DNA of 64,000 nt, taken from contig OX637345.1 of assembly GCA_951799405.1 (NCBI GenBank), forward strand, positions 11,656,001-11,720,000, given 5' to 3'. This document shows, piece after piece, positions 42,601-53,420 of the stretch; within the stretch, counting starts at the first letter, position 1; the number at the start of each line of letters is the position of its first letter. A model generated the notes under the pieces. The model saw only the letters and a list, made by a program, of their open reading frames with translations. It was not told the origin of the DNA and did not search any database. The translations under genes and the position numbers were made by a program. The DNA is from Agapetus fuscipes (taxonomy: Eukaryota > Arthropoda > Insecta > Trichoptera > Glossosomatidae).

Positions 42601-45227
42601 TTAAAGACATTCCTATCAATATTATCTCTATTGATAAAACCACACTCAATTACTCAGATAAAACATTAGGTAGAGAGACTAGAGGAGCTGTGCACAAACA
42701 ACGAGGGAAAAATATCATTATAGAATATAGACATCTATGATCTGAGATACAAAGGTATGTAAACATTTAAGAATAATATAAAATACACGCTCGCAAGTAA
42801 GCATGTGAACTTTTGCACATACTGCATGTGTAGGTACTTGTTGTACTGCATGTGGACCGGTCCGTAGTCTAGTGGTAAGCGCTTCGGACTCGTAAATGGA
42901 AGGTTATGCGTTCAAATCCCTTGAGAATTGGCGCTTTCTATAGCGGTGATAGGCTCCCAGTCGACTCTTGAGGTGTGATTCATACAAAAACAGAGCTCAC
43001 ACAATAAATCATCCTAATATTAATATTATTACTTACAAAATAATCACCAAACCTCAAATGAACATAAACCTTGAATGAAATGCTATTCTTTTTTTGAAAT
43101 CGGTGTGTCATAGGTGAACCAATTTTTACAGTATGGTTGGTCAGCCTCATATCTACCAGAGGCGGCTTGCCAACAATGTGCATCCGTGCAGTGAACTGCC
43201 TAGATTTTGTAATAATTTTAACGAAAAACAATGTATATGATTTTTAGAAAAATATATTGTTTGGAAGATGTTTTAAAAGATCGCTGAAGTCAAAAATCAA
43301 TATTAAATAAATACCGACATAATTATGTGGAGCGCCTGGTAAGGTTGCCGCCATACATAATACATAATATTATAGTATAGTTAGTTATACATTGCCGTGC
43401 ATATCTCCCAGTGAACTGAGATATTATAAAAAATCTCATACATTTCATGAGATAGCTTGGAAACCGTGCCTTTGATGGAGAAAGCTGATCAACTTTGGCC
43501 ATTCCAACACGCTAGACAAGGACCGCAAGCGCGGGTTTCTAGCAGAGCCCAAAAATTATTTTCAGTTTGTCACTTGCAGTAGTTGGTTTGCGTCCTTCCT
43601 CACCTTATCCTCATATTTATCCCCATAAAGTATTCTAATAAAAACATAAAAAGGCAGCTGCTTCATCCACATAGTTTACCTTCACTGCTGGCATCTGACA
43701 TCCCCCCCAGATGCTCCAGGTTCTCCTTCTTGCTGACGGCCTGCTTGAAGGTGCTGGACACGTCCTGGGACTTGAGGTCGGCGCACAGGGTCTCAAACTG
43801 CCCGAGGCTGAGCTTCCCATCGGCGCCCCCGTTGCTGACTCCATTGCTGCCCCGGCGGCTCATCTGCTCGTCTATCATGCAGCGGACCTGCAAACACAAG
43901 GATGATCTAATAATAACTGTTTGGGATTTTTGAGAGTAAAAAAAATAACATTGACACAAGAATTTAGATAACGGTAGGTAAATTCCATACTTTAATAATG
44001 TATGTGGAGGAATTTGAATATGGTAGTAAAATAATGAAATATTTTGTGGATTTTGAATTAGTCAACCTCAGCTCTGATAGAGCCCTGATTGGTCGAGTGC
44101 ATGGTTGTCACCCATCTGATGTCAGTTGACTTTTAGATACTAAATAAGCTAAATTCTCTTAGTAATTTTGTTCTTTTCTTGTTTGAATTTACACAGTTTT
44201 TTTCTTGTCGAATACCAAGACTATCGTTGTAAAGTTCTACTGAGATAAGAGTGCTGCATAAACCAGAACTTTCTTTGTCTGCAATTTTAGCTAACCTAAA
44301 AATACCATTGAAGATTCGAGCACATTGAAGAAGCACCAAGCCAGAATCCTCAACATTTGAGGCATCAGACCAAAGAATAAATTATTGAAACCAGTGACCG
44401 CAAAATCCTGACCAATAACTTTTTCCTTGCTGTGTAGCCGTGGTCTGGTTGTTTTTTTTGGATAGTTTCGCCCATTGCTTCAATGGGCATTATCAGCAGT
44501 TAGCCAGGCGCTTCGATCTTCTCAAAGGATCTGGTGTTCTCAAAACAACGCTGGCCTTTGAATTAGGGTTGTTGTGTTTCTTGTACATTAACTGTCCGGC
44601 TACAACTAAAACTGGCCGTCAACGCTTCAATGTACAAACAAGGATGATCCTTATTTTTCATCCAGAAAAGGTGCCTCTTGAAGACTTTTTCTACGAAGCC
44701 AGCAACTAATTTATCCTTATACATATCAAGGAGTAAAAAGAGTATAAGTGTTCCTTCTTATCAAAAGTGCCGATTAAACAGAATACAAGTGCTCGTCAAT
44801 GCATGTGCTCTCATAATCGCTGATCAGTCGTAATTTAATCACGTTACTCCTCTTCTCCAGAAGCTTCACTGGCACCGTGCCCCCGAGCCCGTCAAGTTTA
44901 AAGTATGCTCGATGGTCACAAAGCTTGATTTGAAAGGACACCTAAATATCTCGCTGATTTAATCAAGTCCATCGCCTTCTGTGCACTGAAAGACAAGCAA
45001 ATTTCTGGCATCACATGCACAAGCGCCCTTGGAGTGACTACACCACGAAACGGCGCTATAAAGAAATCACCAACTCATCATCATGAATGCGGGGACCATC
45101 AGAGAAACAGTGAGTATCAGGAGGGTGGCATTCTATTTACCTTCCATCCTGGTATTTTGAATCCACAGCCGTCCAGCGCTTCTTTGAGCTCCTTCAAGTC
45201 TATGAAGCCGTCTCCGTTTGTGTCAAT
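33673..45227 (-). CDS. Fim: Fimbrin/plastin actin-bundling protein, 5' end missing
   Basis: Cytoplasmic actin-filament cross-linker with two EF-hands and four calponin-homology (CH) domains. Eleven exons join in frame: 45141-45227, 43680-43887, 41852-42005, 40235-40398, 39501-39610, 38571-38765, 37864-38080, 36864-36994, 35579-35878, 34435-34536, 33673-33861. They give 618 aa to the stop at 33673-33675. EF-hand 1 loop: [12 protein letters not shown] (residues about 2-13). EF-hand 2 region: about 30-75. CH1-CH2 (ABD1) about 100-360: [39 protein letters not shown]3-CH4 (ABD2) about 375-605: [28 protein letters not shown]-terminus: [18 protein letters not shown]. Compared with about 630-640 aa in the family, only a short first coding exon is missing, upstream of 45227. 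One intron uses a GC-AG donor, and the exon at 41852-42005 has an amplified 3' edge. Confidence 0.95.
34140..34382 (-). repeat. 5'-truncated RTE copy (3' UTR only)
   Basis: CATTTAAGGCTTATATTTAA through CAACCTTCAAGTTAAGGAAC with the hairpin CCTAAAACAGGG partly eroded. Intron of fimbrin, same orientation as the gene. Confidence 0.7.
34430..34435 (-). promoter_or_regulatory. GC-AG splice donor in fimbrin
   Basis: The exon ends GAAGAG|GCAAGT. Every exon base and the reading frame fit only with this GC donor, which has otherwise perfect AG|GCAAGT complementarity to U1, the usual compensation in GC-AG introns. The acceptor TTGTTCCAG at 33862 is ordinary. Confidence 0.85.
34827..35076. mobile_element. 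MITE-like element with 42-bp inverted termini
   Basis: Left AATATCGCACGCTTAATCAT and AAAGAGCAATAATTC pair with right GAGTTATTGCTC and TTATTAAGCGTGCGATATT. Total about 250 bp, non-coding, in a fimbrin intron. Target duplication not evident. Confidence 0.65.
35191..35253. repeat. Near-perfect hairpin, 20+ bp arms
   Basis: GTTGACCTTGAAAAGTTACG, a 9-nt loop GAGATCTAT, then the exact complement CGTAACTTTTCAAGGTCAAC. The arms extend imperfectly a few bases more. In a fimbrin intron. Confidence 0.8.
36063..36280 (+). mobile_element. 218-bp MITE-like repeat, family Y
   Basis: ACTGAATAAGTGACATATTA ... GCGCTTATTCAGT, the same length as the copy at 19302-19519. Fimbrin intron. The remainder of 36285-36860 is A/T-rich with nothing recognised. 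Confidence 0.65.
37000..37860. other. Fimbrin intron without recognised features
   Basis: No repeat family or ORF supported. Ends in a short (ATT)n tract near 37827-37843, just inside the splice donor at 37863. Confidence 0.4.
39663..39693. repeat. (AT)n microsatellite
   Basis: About 15 AT dinucleotides in a fimbrin intron. Confidence 0.9.
39961..40050. repeat. SINE III head fused to RTE fragment
   Basis: ACCGGTCCGTAGTCTAGTGG (family III head), then ACAGTATGGGTGGTCAGCCT and ACCTATAAGTAAAGGAAAA (RTE 3' UTR edge, minus). A SINE II 3' tail fragment (GCGGTAAGAAGTTGCACTGT) follows at 40185-40228, adjacent to the exon end at 40235. Confidence 0.6.
40408..40765 (-). mobile_element. Element X copy, one terminus truncated by the exon array
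   Basis: It carries ATATCAACGGTTAAAAGG at its right terminus, GGCATTTATTGGCATTCCTC and ATGCCACAAGCGCCTTTAGG. The other end (AGCATTCATAACTCATTTTT, CATATTGCTTATGGC) lacks the last roughly 25 bp of TIR seen in the copy at 56862-57633. The missing end is where the fimbrin exon array begins. Confidence 0.7.
40771..41910 (-). repeat. 14-unit tandem array of a fimbrin exon end plus splice donor
   Basis: Units start at 40771, 40861, 40951, 41041, 41116, 41191, 41266, 41341, 41431, 41506, 41581, 41656, 41731 and 41821. Six are 90 bp and eight are 75 bp; the short form lacks 15 bp encoding KQLYE. In gene orientation each unit holds the coding stretch from HLLPIDPEG to KDGLIL, the donor TG|GTGAGTCA, and about 15 bp of intron. 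The real exon uses the copy at 41821-41910 (donor at 41851). Order: LLL SSSS L SSSS LL, with 40951-41340 and 41341-41730 forming a near-identical 390-bp block pair. Reading past the first donor meets an in-frame TGA. The 448- and 350-codon open frames on the opposite strand are artefacts of the period being divisible by three. Confidence 0.97.
42318..42570 (+). repeat. 5'-truncated RTE copy (3' UTR only)
   Basis: TCCTTGACTTATAGGTTGGT through ATCTTTGTAGCTTAGATTA, hairpin CCCTGTTTCAGGG intact. Fimbrin intron, antisense. Confidence 0.75.
42735..43165 (-). repeat. RTE copy split by a family III SINE
   Basis: Bases 42735-42855 and 43021-43165 are the two halves of one RTE 3' UTR. Bases 42856-43020 are a family III SINE (ACCGGTCCGTAGTCTAGTGG ... 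ACAGAGCTCACACAATAAAT) inserted in it. Fimbrin intron. Confidence 0.7.
44390..45090 (+). mobile_element. Composite of hammerhead-like segment and CR1/L2 LINE end
   Basis: Bases 44390-44752 match 26110-26490 in reverse, including a GAAAC / stem II / CTGATAA core on the minus strand (44465-44496). Bases 44760-45090 are the CR1/L2 3' end (LLQKLHW region and [13 protein letters not shown], then an internal deletion, then [12 protein letters not shown]). The two parts are in the same relative order as at 25612-26490. Lies in a fimbrin intron. Confidence 0.65.
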
Positions 45228-45374
45228 CTGTAAACAATAGCAACATTAGAATTAAGGTTCAAATGAAATAAGTAAGAAGTCGGTCGGAACAACAAGCCCT
45301 ATTTTATGTTGTATATCGACAGAGAAAGTGAGAAATAGTGTTTTGATGCTGTAGTGAATGTTGGTCTATAATAA

Positions 45375-45640
45375 TGTATAATCTAAGTTGCAAAGATATA
45401 TTACATTTAAGATTCATATTAAATGCAATCCCACAAGCAGACACATATCAGTTCGCGCTTACACATGCCGCATGTGGATTTACAACATAAAACCCAATCT
45501 CAAATGAACATAAGCTCTGCAACTCTTGCCAACCTTCGCTGAAACAGGAGTAACATTGGCAAAGTGAACCAATTTTTTACAGAATGGGTCTCCTTTACAG
45601 AAAGCCTCATACCAACCTATATGTAAAGGAATTGGTGGTT
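45375..45640 (-). repeat. 5'-truncated RTE copy (3' UTR only)
   Basis: ATAATCTAAGTTGCAAAGAT through CATACCAACCTATATGTAAA, hairpin CTGAAACAGGAG present. Bases 45640-46500 are A/T-rich with nothing recognised. Confidence 0.7.
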
Positions 45641-46502
45641 GGTTGTAAATTAAAGTCAATTTATACAGCCTTGCATTCAAATTCTAGCCTCCAATTCATA
45701 AAGCAGAAGTTCAAGCTATTGGAATGTCAAATGGGCAATCAATAAAACTACTCAGTGACAAAGTATTTACAAAAAAAACACAGTGAGTTTTATTTTAACA
45801 AGTTGAGCATTTATTTCACCTCAAGTACTTTCGACTTGCTAATGTCATTTTCGAGAGAACAATAACAACACTCAAAAAGACAAAGTTAAAAAATTGACAA
45901 GACAAAAACCATATAGAAAACTGAAACTACTAAATGAATTAAATTTTAATTAAATCAAAGAACACAGTTTTTCCATATTTACTCAAAAACTATTGACATT
46001 ATTGAAAAAATGTTAAGTACTGAACCTAAAATGTATAGTTCTGTAATTAAAAAGCAAAACAAAAATTCAAAATACAGCACACACGAAAAAAAAGCTAAAA
46101 ATGTAAAAAAACGCGTTTTTTAAATATTTTTTTGTGGTGGCAATTCTTAAGTTATATATTTTGTTTAAGCTTTATAATTAAGATAAAAAATCAATAAACA
46201 TGCTTAATTTTTTTCATTATACTGTAACTATTTTGCTAAGACCATAAAGTGTAAGAAACAAAAATGGCAGATTTAGCTTTATAACACGCCTTAATTAAAT
46301 ACATTATTTTCTCCCGTTTCTCTACAGACATGTTGATATCAAATTTCTAGGCCTATAGTTGGTGTAATCATGGCTAGTATCCACTTTCTTTGTATCAGTC
46401 ATAAGACATCACATGAGTCATCTGTCTGTAAGTATGTTAAAACATACGCACTGTTGTGTGTCATAGCTGGTTTTCCTTTATATGCAAATCAATAGTGACT
46501 CT

Positions 46503-46585
46503 GTATAATCTATAATCTAAGTTGCAAACATATAATTATTACACTTAAGATTCATACAACATGTAAGCAGGCAAGCATAAGTATC
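46503..46585 (-). repeat. RTE tail fragment
   Basis: TATAATCTAAGTTGCAAACA and TTAAGATTCATACAACATG only. Confidence 0.5.
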
Positions 46586-46710
46586 ATTCCTAAAGGTAAA
46601 CAAATCAAGGTGATTATTGAATGGCATCAGTTCTTGCGACACAAAAGTTATTTTTCTTGACCGAGCCGTGTTGCTAGGGAGAAAGCATCTTTTTTCGTTA
46701 TTATTTCTCG

Positions 46711-47012
46711 CCCGGTCGATAGCTCAGTTGGTAGAGTGCTTGCATTCCATGCCGAGAGCTCGGGGTCGAATCCCACCGAGGGTGTCAGAAATGATTTCCC
46801 GTTTCAGTGTTTGTTTCAAGGTTTACTAAGCTTTACAAGAAATGAGTACTAGTCTCCTAGGGAGCTGGGAAGCCCCCACTTCAACTGAAGCCATCAGCGT
46901 AAGGCCGGCCCCCGTACTTCGTAAAATAAATAGGTTCCACTCGCTACATGCAACCCCTTTGGGGAAAACGTGGCATGAAGTTACACTATACGTGTAGCTC
47001 AGTAGCGTCGCT
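46711..47012 (+). repeat. SINE family II copy, nearly full length
   Basis: CCGGTCGATAGCTCAGTTGG head with clean A and B boxes (GGGGTCGAATCCC), CTTCAACTGAAG body, and end ACGTGTAGCTCAGTAGCG. Confidence 0.85.
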
Positions 47013-47439
47013 AAGGACCCTAGTCACATAGACCTGTGACATTAGTTCACTAAAAAAATGTTTGAACTCTATATGCAACTACTGCATGCAATAACCAACA
47101 CAAGTAAGTAATCCAGTGAAGAGTGATTAGTAATTTAGTGATTTAGTGACTCCCATCTGGTTTATCTATAAAGGATATTCCTATACCAATATGGTGTACT
47201 GGTGAATGTGGTGTTTTCTCGGTTTTTCCCATTCCATACTTCCTGTGTGCATCATATTTCACGTTATGATAATGCATATAAATAGTATAATCTTGCTTTG
47301 TTCATTTTTTTGATAAGAAATTTATAAATACTAAAAACTCAACAACAAAAAATTTTAAATCTGAAGAAATGAGTGGTATTGAAGCAAACAAGGGAACAGT
47401 GGCGAAGGATCCGAATAACACGATTCCCATCGGCTTCTA

Positions 47440-47680
47440 AATCTAAATCTAAGTTGCAAAGATATGTATCATTTAAGATTCATATTAAATGCATTCCCAC
47501 AAGCAGACACGCAAAATTTCGCGCTCACACATGCCGCATGTGGCCCTGCCTCTTGCCGACCTTCCCTGAAACAGGGGTGACATTGGCAAAGTGAACCATT
47601 TTTACAGTATGGGTGGTCAGCCTCATACCAACCTATCAGTCAAGGAACATACACAACATAATTTTTTATTTTTTTTCAGT
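47440..47680 (-). repeat. 5'-truncated RTE copy
   Basis: AAATCTAAGTTGCAAAGATA through TCAGTCAAGGAACATACACA; extends a little into the RTE linker. A SINE II 3' half follows at 47812-47935 (+). Confidence 0.7.
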
Positions 47681-48229
47681 TAAAATAAATGCGTTAACTC
47701 GTGAAAATAAAACTGTGCTTTTAAAAAAAATGTACCTTCTCATAAAAAATAATTTTTACGGTGTAAATACAAAAAAAAACATAAACCTTGCAATTCCTGT
47801 CGCCTTTCCTTAAAACCTCCACTTCAACTAAAGTGGTTGGCTTAAGGCCGGCACCCTTACCTGTGAAAATAAATAGGTTCCACTTGCCACATCCTTCAGG
47901 GATAACGCGGCAAGAATTTCTTAGTTGCTCTGTTTTATCATCATTATATAGTAGGAGTGAGCACTGTTTCTGTGTAATTTACTTACATGTCATAAGAGAT
48001 GACAACAAAGACAAACCGGTTGTGTGTTCTAGGCGTGTGACGTCACTCGTGTGTATGTAAGCCGGTGCACACCTACCTGAGTGACCGATATAACGTAATG
48101 ACTAATGGCCGGAGAGCCTAGCCTCGACTTGCCACTAAGCCACTTGCACTTAATTACTGGGCAGGTGCGAACGGAGACGCAACAAAACGTTGTACCTGAT
48201 GGAATTTTCTCGAAATTATAGATTTTCTT

Positions 48230-48470
48230 TGACTTATAGGTTGGTATGCGGCTGACCATCTATGCTGTAAAAATGGTTCACTTTGCCAATGTCACCCCTG
48301 TCTCAGGGAAGGACGGCAAGAGTTGCAGGGTGTATGACCATTTGAGATTTGGTTTTTATGTTGTAGGTTCACATGCGGCATGTGCAAGCGTGAGCTTGTA
48401 CGTGTCTGGTTGTGAAAATGCATGTAATGTGAATCTCCAATGTAACATATCTTTGCAACTTAGATTAGAT
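48230..48470 (+). repeat. 5'-truncated RTE copy
   Basis: TTTGACTTATAGGTTGGTAT through ATCTTTGCAACTTAGATTAG, hairpin intact. Two further partial copies follow in the same direction at 48475-48570 and 48650-48860, giving three tandem insertions. Confidence 0.75.
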
Positions 48471-49439
48471 TATATATAGGCTGGTATGAGGCTAACCACC
48501 CATAGGTACTGTAAAAAAATGGTTCACTTTACCAACGTCACCCCTGTTTCAGGGAAGGACGGCAAAGTAGGAGGAAGGGCAAAGGAAGATTGAGAAAAGT
48601 ATGGCTCTCAATCATATTAGTGAATAGCGAAAGAATGGGATATACAGAAAGCATGTTCCTTGTCTAACCTATAGGTTGGTACGCGGCTGACCAACCATAC
48701 TGTAAAAATTGGTTCACTTTGCCAACGGCAACGCTATTTCAGGAAAGAGCGGCAAGAGTTGCACGGTATATGTTTATTTGAGTTTATATTTTGTAAGTAC
48801 ACATGCAGCATGAGTAAGCGCGAACATAAACGTGTCTTCTTGTGTGCATATATAACATAAGGATAGATACTTGGTGTATAATTTATTTAACATTTGTAAC
48901 AAATGAGTTCGAGATAATCTTATCTAGAATTTATAGAAAATCCCCAAAAAACAAATCCTAAAACCTTGCGGTAGATTATTATCACTTATCTATGAGCTAA
49001 CAGTTAAATGTATCATCATTTATTAATTAAATTACAAATTAATAAAAAAAAAACGAATATTTCAGTTTTTTAGAAAGATTACGCGGTAAGAAGTTCTTCA
49101 ATGTGTGCGGCTAAGTTTAATTTTTTTTTACATTAGCTACTACACACAGTTCGACAGAGTAACGAGTCACTGAAAGGAAGTGGCGATTGATATTTGTTTT
49201 TGAATAGAACAAGGCTAAATTGGGGTGGGAACACAGATGCCGGTAACTAGTTCCATATACGGGACAGTTGGGTAAAGGAGTGAGTCGTGAAAGCACCAAG
49301 TTCTCATAGTTTTGATGTCAACTGCAAAGGGATGAATGTGAGCCGTTCTACGAGTTGTCCTTGTTGTGACGAGAGGAGGAGGTATAAGTGAGGATACTTC
49401 ATCAGAACAGACACCGTTATAGTACCGATAAAAGAGAAT

Positions 49440-50195
49440 AATCTAGCTAATCTAAGTTGCAAAGACATGTAACATTGGGGATTCACATTATATTCATTTT
49501 GACAAGCAGACACGTATAAGTTCGCGCTTAAACATGTCGCATGTGGACTTACAATATAAAAACCCAAATCTCAAATAAACATACACCCTGAACTCTTGCC
49601 AACTGTTCCTGAAACAGGAGTGACATTGCTAAAGTATAAGTTAATTATTTTCTACAGCATGGGTGGTCAGCCGCATACCAACCTATAAGTCAAGGAACAA
49701 ACACAACAAATTACATTTATAAAATCAACAAATATTAATACTATAATAATAATAATCTATAATCTAAGTTGCAAGGATATATTCATTTAAAGCTCTCAGA
49801 TGTATGCCCACAAACCAACAAGTGTAGTTCGTGCTTACAAATGCTGAATGTGTACTTACAAATAAAATCCAAACCTCAAATGAACATAAGCCCCACAACT
49901 TTTGCCGACCTTCCCTGAAACAGGGGTGACATTGGCAAAGTGAACCATTTTTTACAGTATGGGTGGTCAGCCTCATACCAACCCTGTTTATACATACTCG
50001 TATGTATAAACATCAAAACTAATACAGAATACAAAATTCTAATTTGAAAAAAAAACCCTAGTCCTAGTCACCAACATTACAGATCAACCGCCATTTATTT
50101 CTGTCCTTACACACTTCTTTCATTTTATCCAGAGTTATAACCTTTTTCATACAAGCTCTCCTTTTATTATGACTCTGGATATTCCATTCATTCGC
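49440..50195 (-). mobile_element. Two tandem RTE copies, the second keeping coding sequence
   Basis: Bases 49440-49740 are a 3' UTR copy with linker. Bases 49752-49985 are another 3' UTR, followed after a linker by 50054-50195, which matches the end of the RTE ORF (minus strand: the last roughly 45 codons, with substitutions). This is one of three loci that link the solo repeat to the RTE protein. Confidence 0.85.
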
Positions 50196-50574
50196 TCAAA
50201 TCAAAAAGATTGAAAAACATATCCCAAGATTATTGCTTAATTTTGGTTGCCCAAAATATAAGATTACGATGTCTTAAATGGTTCGTGATAGTTTTGACAG
50301 ATTGCCGATCCACTATGGCGCCTGTGTTGTCGAGGCATATGGAAGAGATCATATCTGCTGGTTGGCCGTAGCCTTATTTGTTATTCACACAGACTAAAGG
50401 TCATCATCACGGTTCGCACAGTCTTCGCTAAAAGCATTATACCTTCTCCATATTACACACAACAATGTCTAATATAATAGACACGATAATAATAATTATT
50501 ATTGGAGCGCCGTTTTGGTAACTGTACTTTTGTCGCTTTTGCACTAGATTGATTAATTAGGTTAATTTGGTTGA

Positions 50575-51000
50575 GGTTAAGTTAGTATAAAGCTGACAAA
50601 CCGTACTGTAAAAAAATGGTTCCTTTTGCCAATGCTACCCCTGTTTCAGGAAAGGCCGGCAAGAGTTGTGAGAGTATGAATCTTAAATGTAATATTTAGT
50701 TATTAAAAATCTGTTTTATTTTCACTTTTTATTATTTTTTGAAAGGACACGAAAGTTTTCGACTACACAGTAGTCATCATCAGGTGATAAAAAATTATTC
50801 TACTGTGTAGTCGAAAACGTTTGTGTCCTTTAAAAAAATAACAATAAAAGTGAAAATAAAACAGATTTTTAATAACTTTAATAAAGATGAATTTTCACAG
50901 TGTTAATGCACCAACCACAGATCACGGAATATAAAGCACCAACCATTCAAAATATTTAATGTAATATTTTTTGCAACTTAGATTATAGTTTAAAAGGATA
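50575..51000. repeat. RTE copy interrupted by a hammerhead-like palindrome
   Basis: RTE 3' UTR start (50575-50670) and its tail ATTTTTTGCAACTTAGATTA (50965-50990) surround a palindrome with arms about 50698-50779 and 50800-50880. The minus strand from 50783 reads CTGATGATGACTACTGTGTA, then GTCGAAAAC: a full CUGAUGA box, 6-bp stem II (GACTAC/GTAGTC) and GAAA. The flank GAATTTTCACAGTGTTAAT matches the palindrome at 32.7 kb. Confidence 0.65.
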
Positions 51001-51169
51001 AACTAAGTGCATTTACAGGGGAAATGTGAAAAAAGAAAAAGTAAAGTACGAGAAAAGTATGGCTTGTTCGGATTGGGGAATTTCTCATAGGCAATGCATC
51101 TAAGGTTTTCTTCTTACTGCGTTGTCCACATATGGCGTGTGGATCCTATTTATTTTTACAAGTTTACAT

Positions 51170-51250
51170 TCCTTGACTTATATGTTGGTATGAGGCTGAC
51201 CATCTATACCGTAAAAAAATAGTTCACTTTGCCAATGTCACCCCTGTTTC
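51170..51250 (+). repeat. RTE 3' UTR fragment
   Basis: TTCCTTGACTTATATGTTGG through TTGCCAATGTCACCCCTGTT, then cut off. A SINE II fragment (minus) precedes it at about 51111-51165. Confidence 0.6.
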
Positions 51251-51253
51251 GAT

Positions 51254-53420
51254 TTCCGCTTGGCTCTGGTTCAACATTGGTAAGTTATTAGTTAATACTT
51301 CATCTTATATATAAAAAAGGAGAGGGTATTTGCGTCTGTTTTTTTCGAATTTGCAAAAATGTTTTTCTAAAAAGTGTTTCTATTGACAAACTGAACTAAC
51401 GCTATGTTCCAGAATTTTTGGTGTTTGTTTGTTTGTTTGTTTGTTTGTCCGTTTGTCCGTTTGTTTGTATATTTGTACCATTATAGGCGCCCAGACCGTT
51501 CGCAGCACGATGCTGAAATTTTGCACACCCCCATAAAATGTCAGTGGCTAAACAACTGTCAGGGTCCGGATGACGTCACGTGCATATTTCGCATACCTGC
51601 CATACAGACTGAAAATTGAAATCTTGCCGCTGGCGGCCATTTTAAATTTACAGGCTTGATATTCGAAACAGTCATGTCTCTTAGTAATTTTAACAACTTT
51701 TGGAAGAAACTTTTTCGCAAAAAGTAAATTCTTCAAACAAAATTTGTAAATACCTGCCTAGAAAAAAATCTAAAATAATAACTTTCAGGAGGCACAACGG
51801 ACGCATGCCTAAAGTTGGAACATTGAAATTAAGCATGCTATCTGAACATAAACAGACTTACATATTTTCAAAAATACAACAAAATACATGAAGGATTAAG
51901 AGTAGCTGCCGTACATTTTTTTTGGTTTCTTCAATATTTAACATTCAACTGGCGTTCATTTTAAAAGTCTGAAGGTTTTTCCTCAATGATCAATTTGGTT
52001 TTGCTTATGTCAACATTTTTTGAAAGAAAACTTTTTTCAATGACAATTTTTTTCCAACAAAATTTTGAAAAACCTGATTTTCACAAAAAAATCAAATTTA
52101 TAAGTAAAAAAATCAACTGTTTTGATGCTACACAAACAATTATAATTTAGCGAAATGTAATGATATGTAATAGGACAATCACGCCAAGTATATATTTTGC
52201 ATACCCGCCATACCAACTAAAAAAATACATTGCTCTGCAGGCGGCCATTTTAAATGTCTAGGCCTCATACTCAAATTCAAAATGCATTTTAGTAAACCCC
52301 ATAAATGTTTGAAGAAACTTTTTTTCTACGGCAAATTTCTTTGAACAAATATTTAAAAAGTAAAATTTCATACAAAGTGTCTTATATATAAAAGAACAAA
52401 AAAAACTGAATCTTTTTTTTTTTAATTTTCAAAAGTCATTTTTTTCTTAGAGTTCTGTCGATGGGTCGAACGTTTTCCCATACTTAGATTTTTTGTAGAT
52501 TGTGAGTTTAGGCATTTTAAGGTATCTTCAGGTACCAAGCAGTATCAGACACTAAAATATCGTGAAAATTATAACAAGCAGTTTTAAGATATCAAAAGAT
52601 AACTCAGAGCAGGACGAGCAGTTTGAAGACATTTCATGACAATAAGAGCAGCTGGAACTATCTAAAAACAAAAGCACCAGTACCAACAAAACAATGCCGT
52701 ACAGCAAACGCAGTCATGTTTCATGCCACTATAAGACAATTGCAAGCAATACAGGTACGCTTATGATACCATTACCAGCAAAACGAAAAAGAGCAAAAAA
52801 GACAAGTTATACACTTAAATGATAATCAACGGGAAGAGCATCATTATAAACCATCACCAGAAAAATAAAGAGCAGAAATAAAAAGCAGGATAAAGACTTC
52901 AGCACCTGCACAACAATAGGAAGTAGCACGATCAGGTCTGGGATTCTACCATAAAATTGTCCACTTTTTGTTGTTGTTGTTGTTCAGTTCTCACGGATCT
53001 TTTAAAAATCAGAGCAGGGGTAAAGTGTGCTGGTGAAGCCGGACTTCAAATTAAAATGCCGTAATCGTGCGCAGCACGAGTAGGCAGGCTATTTAACTTA
53101 AATTCGTCTTTCGTGGATTAAAGATATTCGGAACATGAAAATAATTCAATTACCTTTTTATCACAAAATTTATTAAATTATATCTTAAAGCATTCAATGA
53201 AGTAAACAACATATGGGCAAAAAATTATGGCGAAGCCGGACTAAAACCTGCCCGGAGGGCCTAGCAGCCAACCGTGCGAGAGCGCGGTTTGGTCTGCTAG
53301 TTAAAATATAAAATAATGAATTGTTAATTGATGATGTCAATCCCTGTTTTCGACCAGGCAAAATAGGTAAGTGAATTGCATTCCTCTGCACAAATCACCG
53401 CTCAACTAATAAACCATCAA
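51254..53420 (+). repeat. SINE family IV copy containing the Helitron
   Basis: Left part 51254-51302 (TCTGGTTCAACATTGG analogue and A/T-rich start) and right part 53301-53420 (TTAAAATATAAAATAATGAA, ACCAGGCAAAATAGGTAAGT) are contiguous in the intact copy at 5800-6045. Confidence 0.75.
51303..53300 (+). mobile_element. Non-autonomous Helitron-like element, 1998 bp
   Basis: Begins TCTTATATATAAAA and ends in a strong hairpin (CCAACCGTGCGAGAGCGCGGTTTGG region, arms broken by one mismatch) followed by TCTG and CTAG. It is inserted between A and T. These are Helitron hallmarks (5' TC, 3' hairpin plus CTRR, AT target, no duplication). The uninterrupted SINE IV at 5.9 kb gives an independent empty site. 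A GTTT-rich stretch near the 5' end (51419-51470) matches many insect Helitrons I know. No Rep/helicase coding sequence. A 90-bp segment (GGCGGCCATTTTAAAT) is repeated inside at about 51600 and 52200. Confidence 0.82.

Noticed and set aside
46711..47012. Genuine tRNA gene at the A/B-box sequence
   Set aside because: The tRNA-like head continues into a 300-bp repeated body shared with many copies and does not fold as a full tRNA. It is a SINE head. The same applies to the other SINE copies.
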